Source: Rhodococcus rhodnii (GTDB lineage: Bacteria > Actinomycetota > Actinomycetes > Mycobacteriales > Pseudonocardiaceae). Taken from it: a stretch of 64,000 bases of DNA. Under the pieces are notes generated by a model. That model was not told the DNA's origin and made no database searches. It saw nothing but the letters and a program-made list of their open reading frames with translations. This document shows positions 1 through 7,883 of this stretch, one piece after another. Within the stretch, counting starts at the first letter, position 1; the number at the start of each line of letters is the position of its first letter. The translations under genes were made by a program, and so were the position numbers. The stretch spans positions 1 to 64,000 of the forward strand of contig JOAA01000046.1 in the NCBI GenBank assembly GCA_000720375.1, written 5' to 3'.

Positions 1-318
1 GTACGGCTTCGCAAGCCCCAACGGGCCACGCTGCACTCCTGGGCGTTCGCCCAGCTCGGTCAGTTCCTGACCTACAAGGCCCAGCAGGCCGGTGTCGTGG
101 TGGTGCAGGTCGATCCGGCCTACACCTCGCAGACCTGCCACGCCTGCGGGCACGTCGACAAAAGCAACCGCCGCAGTCAGGCGGCGTTCCAGTGTGGCCG
201 GTGCGACTTCGTTGGGCACGCCGACCACAACGCAGCACACAACATCGCGGCTCGCGGTGTCGCGTGCTGGGGCGAAGTCATGCGCCCAGACGCAGCGCCC
301 ATCCTGGCAGCCAGCTAG
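1..318 (+). CDS. tnpB: TnpB, C-terminal part (element A)
   Basis: C-terminal piece of an IS200/IS605-family TnpB, the RNA-guided nuclease of IS1341-type elements; the 5' part lies outside the window and the frame is open from the first base. Visible are the zinc-ribbon pairs CHACG and CGRC and the final RuvC motif HADHNAAHNI with its Asp. The motif differs from the HDRD(V/L)NAA(R/K)NI form of the two other TnpBs here, so this copy belongs to a different subgroup. It ends about 46 bp before a TTCA-loop hairpin that marks the element's right end, and faces the permease gene tail to tail. Family assignment is firm; activity cannot be judged from a fragment. Confidence 0.9.
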   Translation, partial: VRLRKPQRATLHSWAFAQLGQFLTYKAQQAGVVVVQVDPAYTSQTCHACGHVDKSNRRSQAAFQCGRCDFVGHADHNAAHNIAARGVACWGEVMRPDAAPILAAS

Positions 319-363
319 GACGGCAGCAGCAAGCCTGGAAACCGCCGCCCGCGGCGGTTGGCA

Positions 364-387
364 AGCTCGTTCCTTCAGGGACGAGCT
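364..387 (+). other. Right-end hairpin of element A
   Basis: A 10-bp stem (AGCTCGTTCC / GGGACGAGCT, one T-G pair) closes a TTCA loop, the same loop as in the right-end hairpins of the two other TnpB elements. By analogy with IS605 biology this is the terminal part of the omegaRNA scaffold. The TCA at 387-389 is the stop codon of the permease on the opposite strand. Confidence 0.6.
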
Positions 388-1331
388 CATGATTGGACAC
401 GCACCTTCGGGTTGAGCCATCCGTACGCGAGGTCGACGACGAGGTTTACGGCGACGACCGCGAGGCAGAACACGACAGCGACGCCCTGGAGCATCGTCAG
501 GTCACCTGTCTGAGCAGAGCTGACCGCCAGCCCTCCCAGTCCAGGCAGGACGAAAACCGACTCGACCAGAACAGTTCCACCGAACATGCCGATGAACAGC
601 ACCCCGGTCACCGTCACGATGGGAATCGCCGCGTTTCGGAGCGCATGGCGAAACACGATCTGTCTTTCGGAGAAGCCGTCAGCGCGCAGGGCCGTGATGA
701 ACTCGCGACTCATAACCTCACGCATGGCGTCGCGCGTCTGCTTCGCAACGGCGGTGGCCCCCATGACCGCGAGTGCGGTGACGGGCAAGACGAGCGAGCG
801 AAGCCAGCCCCACGGCGAATCGCTGAGTCCGACATATCCCGTTGCCGGGAACCAGGCAAGCTTCACCGACAGGAAGTAGACGAGCATGAGGCCGAGCCAG
901 AAGTTCGGGATGACGTAGCCGACCACTGCGAGGATGTCGGTCACGCGGCCGAGGCCACGGCCGCCGAGAGCGCTCACCATGCCGAGCCCGATACCAACGA
1001 CTGCGGCGACCAGAGTGCCGAGCAGCACCAGGGAGAGCGTCGTCGGCAGCCGCGTTCCGATCGCCTGGCCGACACTCTGGGAGGTCACGGCCGACGTGCC
1101 GAGGTCACCCGTGACCGCATGCTCGAGCCAGTGCCAGTACTGCACGACGATGGGGTCATTCAGGCCGAGCTTCGCGTTGAGCGCGGCGATCGACTCCGGT
1201 GTGGCCGAGCTGCCCAGAATGGTCGCGGCCGGATCCCCGGGTGCTACGGCAGTGAGCGCGAACGTCAGCGTGGAGACGATCAGGAGAAGCGGCACCGCGA
1301 GCAGCAGACGGCGCACGATCAGTTGGATCAC
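387..1331 (-). CDS. Peptide-type ABC transporter permease
   Basis: Membrane permease of the DppB/OppB class (314 aa, normal family length). It starts at GTG with GGAGG five bases upstream. The N-terminal helix (about residues 9-29) is followed by the conserved APGDPA stretch, five further hydrophobic segments and the cytoplasmic EAA-type loop around residues 210-230 that docks the ATPase. It would follow the substrate-binding protein gene directly, but a TnpB element separates the two. The second permease and the ATPases expected downstream are not in the window; another TnpB element stands there instead. The substrate is unknown; the neighbourhood suggests the catabolised compound rather than peptides. 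Confidence 0.9.
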   Translation of the reverse strand: MIQLIVRRLLLAVPLLLIVSTLTFALTAVAPGDPAATILGSSATPESIAALNAKLGLNDPIVVQYWHWLEHAVTGDLGTSAVTSQSVGQAIGTRLPTTLSLVLLGTLVAAVVGIGLGMVSALGGRGLGRVTDILAVVGYVIPNFWLGLMLVYFLSVKLAWFPATGYVGLSDSPWGWLRSLVLPVTALAVMGATAVAKQTRDAMREVMSREFITALRADGFSERQIVFRHALRNAAIPIVTVTGVLFIGMFGGTVLVESVFVLPGLGGLAVSSAQTGDLTMLQGVAVVFCLAVVAVNLVVDLAYGWLNPKVRVQS

Positions 1332-1349
1332 CAGGGCCTCCGGTGGAAG

Positions 1350-1369
1350 CCCTGGCCTTCAGGCCGGGG
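1350..1369 (+). other. Left-end hairpin of element B
   Basis: An 8-bp stem (CCCTGGCC / GGCCGGGG, one T-G pair) with a TTCA loop, the same fold and loop as at the right end. A twin lies at the same distance from tnpB in element C, so it is taken as the left subterminal palindrome. In IS605 elements such hairpins at both ends are bound by TnpA. Confidence 0.5.
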
Positions 1370-1384
1370 AGGAATCCGGGCTCC

Positions 1385-1421
1385 GCTAGGAGCGTCCCGG
1401 CGCAGCCGGGACGCTCCTAGC
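1385..1421 (+). repeat. Perfect 16-bp inverted repeat
   Basis: GCTAGGAGCGTCCCGG and its exact complement are separated by CGCAG. It lies between the left-end hairpin and tnpB of element B and has no counterpart in element C. It has no T-run, so a classical terminator is unlikely; it may be a transcription insulator or a remnant of another small element. Confidence 0.7.
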
Positions 1422-1486
1422 ACACGGTGTGTGGGCAGGCGGGTCGGCGTCGTGGTCGTCATGGTGCTCCCGGTAGGTTGTGGTTC

Positions 1487-2695
1487 GTGCGGACGGCGTA
1501 CATGTGCCGGGCTTACCCGACCCCCGAGCAGGCTGCGGTGCTGAACCGCACGTTCGGGTGTGTGCGTCTGGTGTGGAACAAGACGTTGAGCGAGCGGAAC
1601 CGCCGCTACCGCGCCGAGGGTGCGCGTACCTCGTACCGGGAGACCGATGCCGCGCTGACCGAGTGGAAACGCACCGAGGAACTCGCGTTCCTGTCGGAGG
1701 TGTCGTCGGTGCCGTTGCAGTAGACGCTGCGCCACCAGCACACCGCGTTCGGCAACTTCTTCGCCGGGCGTGCCCGCGAGCCGAGGTTCAAGTCCCGCAC
1801 CGGGCGGCAGAGCGCGCACTACACCCGCTCGGCGTTCCGGATGCGCGAGGGTGTGCTGATGCTGGCCAAGACCAGCACACCGCTGCGGTTCGTGTGGTCC
1901 TTCGGCGACGTGGATCTGGCCGCGCTGGATCCGACGATGGTGGTGGTGTCGCGTGAGCCGGACGGCCGGTGGTACGTGACGTTCGCCGTAGACGCCACCG
2001 AGCCGGCCCCGGCAGGGCCTGCCGGGCATGCTGTAGGGGTCGACCTCGGCTTGACCGACCTGCTGGTGACCAGTGACGGTGAGCGGATCGCCAACCCGCG
2101 GCACCTGGTCCGCAAGGCCCGCAACCTGGCCCGTTACCAACGCAGGATGGCCCGCTGCCAGCGCGGCAGCCGCAACCGCAGCAAAGCCAAAGCCAAGCTC
2201 GCCCGCGCGCATCGCAAGGTCCGCAACGCCCGGCAGGACTTCCTGCACCGCACCACCACGGGTCTGGTGCGCTCGGCCGACGTGATCGTGATCGAGGACC
2301 TGTCGGTCACGAACATGGTGCGCAACCGCCACCTCGCCCGCGCCATCTCCGACGCGGGCTGGGGCGAGATCCGGCGGCAGTTGGAGTACAAGTGCGACAG
2401 GTCTGGCCGCACGCTGGTCGTGATCGACCGCTGGTTCCCGTCCAGCAAGACCTGCTCGGCCTGTGGGCACGTGCTCGCCGAACTCGCCTTGTCCACCCGG
2501 CACTGGACGTGTCCGGCCTGCCGCACCCGGCACGACCGGGACCTCAACGCGGCGAAGAACATCCTTGCGGCTGGTCGAGCCGTAGCCCGAGGTGACTCGG
2601 GTGATGCCTGCGGAGCTGATGTCAGACGGCAAGGGCCCTCCCTTCCGCGATCGGCAGTGAAACAGGAAACCCGTGCCGCGAGGCGCAGCGCGTAA
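1487..2695 (+). pseudogene. tnpB: TnpB with amber stop (element B)
   Basis: Full-length TnpB frame broken by an in-frame TAG at 1721-1723. In element C the same place reads VPLQQALRH; here it is VPLQ-stop-TLRH, so a single C-to-T change (CAG to TAG) explains it. Downstream the frame is intact: RuvC motif GVDLGLTDLL (Asp), the catalytic Glu in VIVIEDLSV, zinc ribbon CSACG with CPAC, and HDRDLNAAKNI (Asp). Start chosen at GTG just before TAYMCRAYPTP, the usual N-terminus of the family. All nuclease residues lie after the stop, so a translation restart would be needed for any nuclease; probably dead. Confidence 0.9.
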
Positions 2696-2701
2696 GCGCT
2701 A

Positions 2702-2753
2702 CCCGCCGTGCGGCGGGTGGGAATCCCTGTCCTTCAGGGCAGGGAGAAGTCAA
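2702..2753 (+). other. Right end / omegaRNA scaffold of element B
   Basis: Two hairpins: CCCGCCG/CGGCGGG at 2702-2717 and an 8-bp stem with TTCA loop at 2725-2744, followed by GAAGTCAA. The same GAAGTCAA ends element C. In IS605 elements the TnpB guide is the host sequence just after the right end, here starting at about 2754 (AACAGCCCACC). Confidence 0.5.
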
Positions 2754-2830
2754 AACAGCCCACCAGTTCGGTCTGATCTGGGGACGGGGACGGGTTACGA
2801 ACGGCCGACCCGGCATCTCGACACCCGGTG

Positions 2831-4408
2831 TCACTTCGCCGGCCGCCAGGCCTCGGCCGCGACGGGGCTGAACGGGTTCATTTCGATGGTCCAGAACTTC
2901 TCGCTCACGTTGGCGACCTTCGAACTGACGGCTTGCAGGGTCGGAATGCTGGCGATCGGAACCGTGTAGACCAGCTCGTCAAGGCGCGCCGTGACCGCCC
3001 GCATCTTCGCCTCCTGCTGCTGAGGGTCCGCGGCGGTGGCAGCTTCGTGCATGAGAGTGGTCAGCTGGAGGTCGAGAGGGACGCCCAACGGGTTCGCCAA
3101 TCCCTTCGGCCGGAACATCGTGAAGACCACCTCCGAGAGGCCGTTCGCTCCGTTGGTCATGATCACGGCGTCGTAGTTGCCCATCTGTTGGGCGACCACG
3201 CCCGGGGACGCGTCGCTGGGCACGAGATCGAGCGTCACTCCGACTTTCGCATAGGCCGCCTTGAGCGCCTGACCGACGGCGCTTCCCGGATCGAAGAACG
3301 ACGGGTCGAGGACCTGGATTTTCAGTCCGTTGGCCTGTCCCGCCTCTGCGAGCAGCTGCCGCGCCTTCTCCGGGTTGTACGCGTACTGGTTCACGTCGCC
3401 CGCGTTGTAGCCCTCCGCGCCGTCAGCAACGACGGAACTGGTCGGGACCGCGTCGGTCCCGAAGATCGCCGTGGCGATGTCATGGCGCGGAGTCGCGTAG
3501 GCGAGGGCCTGGCGAACCCGCTCGTCGGCCAAGGGGCCGTTCGCGCGCTTGATCAGCGCCATCGAGGCAAATGATCCGAGCGGACCGCGAGCAATCGAGG
3601 CGCCGCTCTGCTTGACGGCGGACACATCCGTCGGGGCGATGTTGAGGGCCCAGTCCACCTCGCCCGACCTGATCGAGTTCAGCCGGGTCTGCGGGTTCAT
3701 CACGGGCTTCAGGACGATCTTTTCGTACTTGATCGCGTCCTGGTTGTGGTACTGGCGATTCGGAACGTAGACGTACTCGACCGACTTGATGGTCCGGGTG
3801 GGATCAAGCTCGTAAGGCCCGATGCCGTCCGTGTCCGCGAGCAGGAGTTTGCGGTCGGCGGCGCTCTTGGGACCCACCACATATCCGACACCACTCTGGC
3901 CGGCGAGCAGGTAGAGGGCGTAGTGAGTGGAGACGGGCTCCGCGAACTGCACGTCGACCTTGTCCGACCCGGCGGCCTCAGCCTTCTCCAGCGGGTAGCT
4001 CAGGGAGGCGAACGGCCCAGGCGCCTGGAGGTACGAGTTCAGCGACGCAGCCGCGGCCTGGCCATCCAGCGGCGTGCCGTCCCCGAACTTCGCCCCCTGA
4101 CGAAGCGTCAGGCGGAACGTGCGGTGCTCCTTGTCGACCCACGCCCAGGATGTGGCCAGACCCGGCTGCAGCTCGCCAGTAGAGGGAGAGATGTGGATCA
4201 AGGAGTCGTACGCGACGCTGCAGAAGACCAACGGGACACAGTTCGCCGTATCGAGATTGAGCGGATCGCCCGAGACCGAGATGGTCAGCGTCCTGCCGTT
4301 CGCGCCCCCGGCTGAGGAGCCGCTCGAGCAGGCGGAGACGCCGGATGCCAACGCCACGACGCCGGCGAGCACAGACGCCACACGGCGCCGGGTGGTTATG
4401 ACGGACAA
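2831..4408 (-). CDS. ABC transporter substrate-binding lipoprotein
   Basis: Extracytoplasmic solute-binding protein of the SBP_bac_5 (DppA/OppA) family, 525 aa. The N-terminus has a twin-Arg-like RRR, a hydrophobic stretch and the lipobox GVSAC with the acylated Cys at residue 27, so it is a membrane-anchored lipoprotein. The start is TTG with AGAGGTG just upstream. It delivers ligand to the DppB-type permease encoded next on the same strand, now separated by a TnpB element. It diverges from the flavin reductase gene, so the roughly 200-bp gap between them should hold both promoters. The family also carries sugars, nickel and aromatic or plant-derived ligands, so the ligand is open. Confidence 0.92.
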   Translation of the reverse strand: MSVITTRRRVASVLAGVVALASGVSACSSGSSAGGANGRTLTISVSGDPLNLDTANCVPLVFCSVAYDSLIHISPSTGELQPGLATSWAWVDKEHRTFRLTLRQGAKFGDGTPLDGQAAAASLNSYLQAPGPFASLSYPLEKAEAAGSDKVDVQFAEPVSTHYALYLLAGQSGVGYVVGPKSAADRKLLLADTDGIGPYELDPTRTIKSVEYVYVPNRQYHNQDAIKYEKIVLKPVMNPQTRLNSIRSGEVDWALNIAPTDVSAVKQSGASIARGPLGSFASMALIKRANGPLADERVRQALAYATPRHDIATAIFGTDAVPTSSVVADGAEGYNAGDVNQYAYNPEKARQLLAEAGQANGLKIQVLDPSFFDPGSAVGQALKAAYAKVGVTLDLVPSDASPGVVAQQMGNYDAVIMTNGANGLSEVVFTMFRPKGLANPLGVPLDLQLTTLMHEAATAADPQQQEAKMRAVTARLDELVYTVPIASIPTLQAVSSKVANVSEKFWTIEMNPFSPVAAEAWRPAK

Positions 4409-4614
4409 GAGACACCTCTGTCTAATGTGCGATGTTTATCTATGGCCAACGTAACCTCGACCACAATCCGCGTCAATGGTCCACCGCGCACCAAGCTCAG
4501 GCCCAGGTGGCACTGTTCGCCCATCTGGACGGCCGTGCTGGACACTCGATCTCTTGCGAATGTCCGACAGATAACCGACCATGTGCTCCAGTACCGAAGA
4601 CCCGAGGAGCTGCC

Positions 4615-5850
4615 ATGACCGACCCGCTTCCACCGATCGACTCACTGCGATACCGCGAAGTGATGGGGCACTACCCGACCGGCGTCACGGTTGTCACCGG
4701 AATCGCGGACGACGATGAGCCTGTGGGCATGGTCATCGGGACCTTCACCTCGGTCTCGCTCGATCCGCCGTTGGTCGCGTTCCTGCCCACTCGGGCGTCC
4801 AGGAGGTTCGCGCGACTTCGAACCGCACGATCCTTCTGCATCAACGTGCTCGCTCACGACCAGGTGGAGCTGTGCCGGACGATGGCGAGCCCAGCGCCGG
4901 ACAAGTTCTCGAACGTCGAATGGACTGCGTCCTCGACCGGAGCGCCGGCAATCGCGGGAGCAGTGGCACACGTCCACTGTGCGCCGCAACAGGCCATCGA
5001 AGCAGGAGATCATTTCATCCAGCTCTGCGAGGTCGAGTCCATGGAGGTGCACCGGCAGGTCACGCCTCTGCTCTTCTTTCAGGGCGGATACGGCGGCTTC
5101 TCGCCCCACGGAATGACGGCCGGCGGCGATGCCGACCTGATCTCGGGAATCCGGCTCGCAGACCTGGCTCGCCCTCAGATCGAGGTCCTCGCCCACGATC
5201 TGGCCTGCGACGCCGCCGTGCTCGTTGCCGTGAACGAGTTCGAACTGACCACCGCGGCCACTGCTCACGGCGGATCCGCGGTCATGCGGGAGCTTCTCGG
5301 AGAGAGGTTGCCGATGAAGCCGCCACTCGGCGAGGCGTATGTCGCGTGGGCGTCGGACGAAGCCGCGGCACGATGGCTGACGATGGTGGGCAAGGACCCG
5401 GACCAGATCGAGGCCCACCAGCAGCGACTGGCAGCGATCCGGGCACGGGGCTACGCCGCGTGGCAGATCGCATCCAGCGGATCCAGCGATCAGGCCGACG
5501 TCGCGGCCATGATGGTCGAGTATGCCGCCGGCGACCTCACTCCGGTACGCGAGCGAGTGCTGTTGGCGCGCATGGCGGAGTCCATGCCGTCTGTGGACAC
5601 CGCAGACTTCGCTGACGAACAGCAATACGACATCGGCGGCCTCATGGCGCCCGTCCTCGGCAAGGATGGCAACGTCGTACTGCTCCTCAGACTCGCCCAA
5701 CTGCCAACGCCCTCCTCGGGCGAACAGATCAAGCGTTGGGCCTCGGATCTCCGAGCCGCCGCGGCGCAGGTTGAGGCAAGTCTGCTCGCGGGTGCGACAG
5801 CGGCGTGGGACGAATCCGCCCCGGCGGCGAGGGGCCTCCTTCAGGCCTGA
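4615..5850 (+). CDS. Flavin reductase with IclR-like sensor domain
   Basis: A two-domain protein of 411 aa starting at ATG behind GGAG. Residues about 11-165 are a flavin reductase-like split-barrel domain (PTGVTVVTG, SLDPPLV, GGYGGF) that reduces free FMN or FAD with NAD(P)H. Residues about 180-400 resemble the effector-binding half of IclR regulators (DLARPQIEVLAHDL, LGERLPMKPPLGEAY, IRARGYA) without any helix-turn-helix. The reductase C1 of Acinetobacter 4-hydroxyphenylacetate hydroxylase likewise carries a regulatory C-terminal domain responding to the aromatic substrate, so a substrate-gated reductase is a sound inference. Its partner is probably the group D monooxygenase at 7884-9131. 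Its end overlaps the convergent dehydrogenase gene by 10 bp. Confidence 0.85.
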   Translation: MTDPLPPIDSLRYREVMGHYPTGVTVVTGIADDDEPVGMVIGTFTSVSLDPPLVAFLPTRASRRFARLRTARSFCINVLAHDQVELCRTMASPAPDKFSNVEWTASSTGAPAIAGAVAHVHCAPQQAIEAGDHFIQLCEVESMEVHRQVTPLLFFQGGYGGFSPHGMTAGGDADLISGIRLADLARPQIEVLAHDLACDAAVLVAVNEFELTTAATAHGGSAVMRELLGERLPMKPPLGEAYVAWASDEAAARWLTMVGKDPDQIEAHQQRLAAIRARGYAAWQIASSGSSDQADVAAMMVEYAAGDLTPVRERVLLARMAESMPSVDTADFADEQQYDIGGLMAPVLGKDGNVVLLLRLAQLPTPSSGEQIKRWASDLRAAAAQVEASLLAGATAAWDESAPAARGLLQA

Positions 5851-7001
5851 ACAACGAGGGTCTTGGCGACTCGTTTGTCAGTGGCGTGCTCGACCGCGGC
5901 CAGACCTTCTTGGAGGGCCCAACGCCCTCCCACCATCGGAGTCAGATCGATCCTCCCAGCGGCATGCAGCGCGATGACCGGGTCAAAGCCACCGATGTGC
6001 CCCATGCTGAACGTGTGGGTCACCGCGCGCCCCATCGTCGCCATCGGCCGGAACGCACCAGGCGGACCACCAACACCGAGATGCACGACGTGGCCACCAA
6101 TGGCGAGCAGCTGCTGCGCCACGGACAGAACCTCCCCAGGGGCTCCGCTGGCATCGACGACGACATCAACGCCACGTCCAGCCGTTTCGTCTTGAACGAC
6201 AGAGGGAAGCGCACTGGGCTCGAGCTCGCGTTCCGACCAGCCTCGATCCGCACCGAGCCGCTCGGCCAGGTCGACGCGGTCGGGGACCGGATCGAACGCC
6301 AGGACTTGAGCTGCCCCCGCTGCTCTGACCAACGCCACCGCTGCGAGCCCCAGCGGGCCGCACCCCAGGACCCCGACGCGCATGCCCGGCCGTAGGTGAC
6401 GATCCACCTCGAACAGTCCGTTGTACACGATCGCGGCGGGCTCGCAGAGGGCTCCGACCTGGAAGACACTGTCGTCATCAAAGCGCTCTCGCAGCGCCTC
6501 CAGCGAACGAGCGTGGACGGACGGCACGACCGCGTATTCGGCGAGACCACCGTCGATGTCGAACCCGGCGAACTGTCCGTCCAGGCACGCATTGACACGA
6601 CCACGTCCGCAGGCAGGACACCGGCCACACGGCCGGAGCGTCTCGACTGCTACCGCATCACCGGCCCGAAGGCCACTCACCGCAGAGCCGACCTCGATGA
6701 CTTCCCCCGCGAACTCGTGCCCTGGGACGAGCGGGAGAGCCATTCGATACGGGAGGGTGACGTAGCCGTCACCATCAGTAGCCGTCATTCGTAGCGTCGA
6801 CACAGCGACGCCGCTGGCGCGGACACGGACGAGCACATCAGTCGCAGACCTCAGGACGGGATCCGGAAGGGTGACGGCAGCCCATTTGGGGTGCCGCCAC
6901 ACCTGGCTTGCGTTGCGCGCCCATCGACCCGCGATCTCCTCCTCGTCAGGTACGTATCCCGGCCGGGGCTGCCAGTCACCGGTGACGACAAGGGCTCGCA
7001 T
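5841..7001 (-). CDS. MDR-family alcohol dehydrogenase
   Basis: Medium-chain dehydrogenase/reductase (386 aa) with a GroES-like N-terminal half and a Rossmann half (GVLGCGPLGLAAV). Start at ATG with GGAGGTG four bases upstream. The four-Cys structural zinc lobe is present (Cys 125, 128, 131, 139 in CGRCPACGRGRVNAC) and the GHE motif of the catalytic zinc site is at 94-96. The usual first catalytic-zinc ligand, Cys in GxCGxD, is replaced: the region reads SGVAVSTLR. Catalytic zinc binding is therefore doubtful. It probably oxidises an alcohol or reduces a ketone in the pathway. It is divergent from the GntR gene, with a shared palindrome between them. Confidence 0.85.
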   Translation of the reverse strand: MRALVVTGDWQPRPGYVPDEEEIAGRWARNASQVWRHPKWAAVTLPDPVLRSATDVLVRVRASGVAVSTLRMTATDGDGYVTLPYRMALPLVPGHEFAGEVIEVGSAVSGLRAGDAVAVETLRPCGRCPACGRGRVNACLDGQFAGFDIDGGLAEYAVVPSVHARSLEALRERFDDDSVFQVGALCEPAAIVYNGLFEVDRHLRPGMRVGVLGCGPLGLAAVALVRAAGAAQVLAFDPVPDRVDLAERLGADRGWSERELEPSALPSVVQDETAGRGVDVVVDASGAPGEVLSVAQQLLAIGGHVVHLGVGGPPGAFRPMATMGRAVTHTFSMGHIGGFDPVIALHAAGRIDLTPMVGGRWALQEGLAAVEHATDKRVAKTLVVQA

Positions 7002-7032
7002 CGCCCACCTCCAAACATCCAACAAATAACAG

Positions 7033-7054
7033 TCTGATAGTATGCTGACAGACA
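7033..7054. promoter_or_regulatory. Candidate GntR/FadR operator
   Basis: Imperfect palindrome with arms GTCTG and CAGAC 22 bp end to end, 16 of 22 positions symmetric, in the divergent promoter region of the dehydrogenase and GntR genes. Related half-sites occur before acetoacetyl-CoA synthetase. Autoregulation by the adjacent GntR protein is inferred. Confidence 0.5.
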
Positions 7055-7106
7055 GGGCCTTCAGTGCGGAAACAGCCGACGAATCCACCTACTGGTAGGA
7101 CGAGCA

Positions 7107-7844
7107 GTGTTGGATAAAATCGAAGTTATGCCCTTCAGTCCCGAACCAGTCCGCCGGCCCCGCGAGCAGGTCGAGAAGCAGCTTCGCGACGCGATCATGT
7201 CCTCGACGTTCAAGCGTGGCGAACGCCTGCCGAGCGAAGCTGAGTTGTCGCGCGAGTTCCAGGTCAGTCGTTCAACGGTCCGGGAGGCGCTTCGCGTACT
7301 CGCGTCGGAGGGGCTCATCTCCAAGGTCCCAGGCGCCGGCGGTGGAAGCTTCGTCCAGAAGGTCGACCACGAGTCGCTCACCAGCCTGATCTCAGGCTCG
7401 CTGGAGACCATCCTCAAGTTCGGCAGCCTCACGATGGACGAGATCAACGATGTCCGCCGGATGCTCGAGGTTCCTGCCGCGCGGCTCGCCGCGCAAAACC
7501 GCACACAGGATCAAGTGGCCGAGTTCACCCGGCTGATCGACCGTCAGAACGAGATGATGAACCAGCCGTCGCGCGATTCACGCGACCCCGAACTCTTCGA
7601 GCTCGGTCAGTCGATCTTCACACTGGTGGCCGAGGCGAGCGGCAACAGACTGCTCGCGTCCTTCGTCTCCGCGATGAGTGGCGTCACCATCCCCGTGTAC
7701 ATGCGCGACCTACCGGCCGAAGATGCCGCAGCCGCCCGCGACCTGACCGGCGTGCTCGTCGACGCGATCGTTCGCGGCGACGGCGACAAGGCAGCCGCAG
7801 CCATGACCTCGCAGCTCGACATGGTCCACCGCCACGCGCTCTGA
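7107..7844 (+). CDS. GntR-family regulator, FadR subfamily
   Basis: Transcription factor of 245 aa. Residues about 18-88 form the winged helix (LPSEAELSREFQVSRSTVREALRV); the rest is an all-helical FCD effector domain ending near EASGNRLLASF. In FCD domains the metal-binding His normally precedes xxIAxASGN; here the segment reads SIFTLVAEASGN with Phe in that place, so ligand binding may not need metal. Start GTG with AGGA six bases upstream. It sits in the middle of the catabolic locus and is the obvious candidate for controlling it in response to a pathway acid or CoA ester. It converges with the monooxygenase gene, 39 bp apart. Confidence 0.9.
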   Translation: MLDKIEVMPFSPEPVRRPREQVEKQLRDAIMSSTFKRGERLPSEAELSREFQVSRSTVREALRVLASEGLISKVPGAGGGSFVQKVDHESLTSLISGSLETILKFGSLTMDEINDVRRMLEVPAARLAAQNRTQDQVAEFTRLIDRQNEMMNQPSRDSRDPELFELGQSIFTLVAEASGNRLLASFVSAMSGVTIPVYMRDLPAEDAAAARDLTGVLVDAIVRGDGDKAAAAMTSQLDMVHRHAL

Positions 7845-7883
7845 GCGGAGACCTGCTTCCGCCCAGAGCGTCCTCATGTCGGC

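Larger units (their letters stand above)
1345..2753 (+). mobile_element. IS605/IS1341-type element B (TnpB only)
   Basis: Left and right limits are estimated from a TTCA-loop hairpin about 118 bp before the tnpB start and a matching hairpin followed by GTCAA after the gene. No tnpA (Y1 transposase) is present, so it depends on a transposase in trans. It separates the binding-protein gene from its permease and runs against their transcription. The exact left end is not certain. Confidence 0.65.

Noticed and set aside
1328..2632. Minus-strand open frame opposite the amber-interrupted tnpB
   Set aside because: Antisense shadow; the plus strand has the full TnpB motif set.
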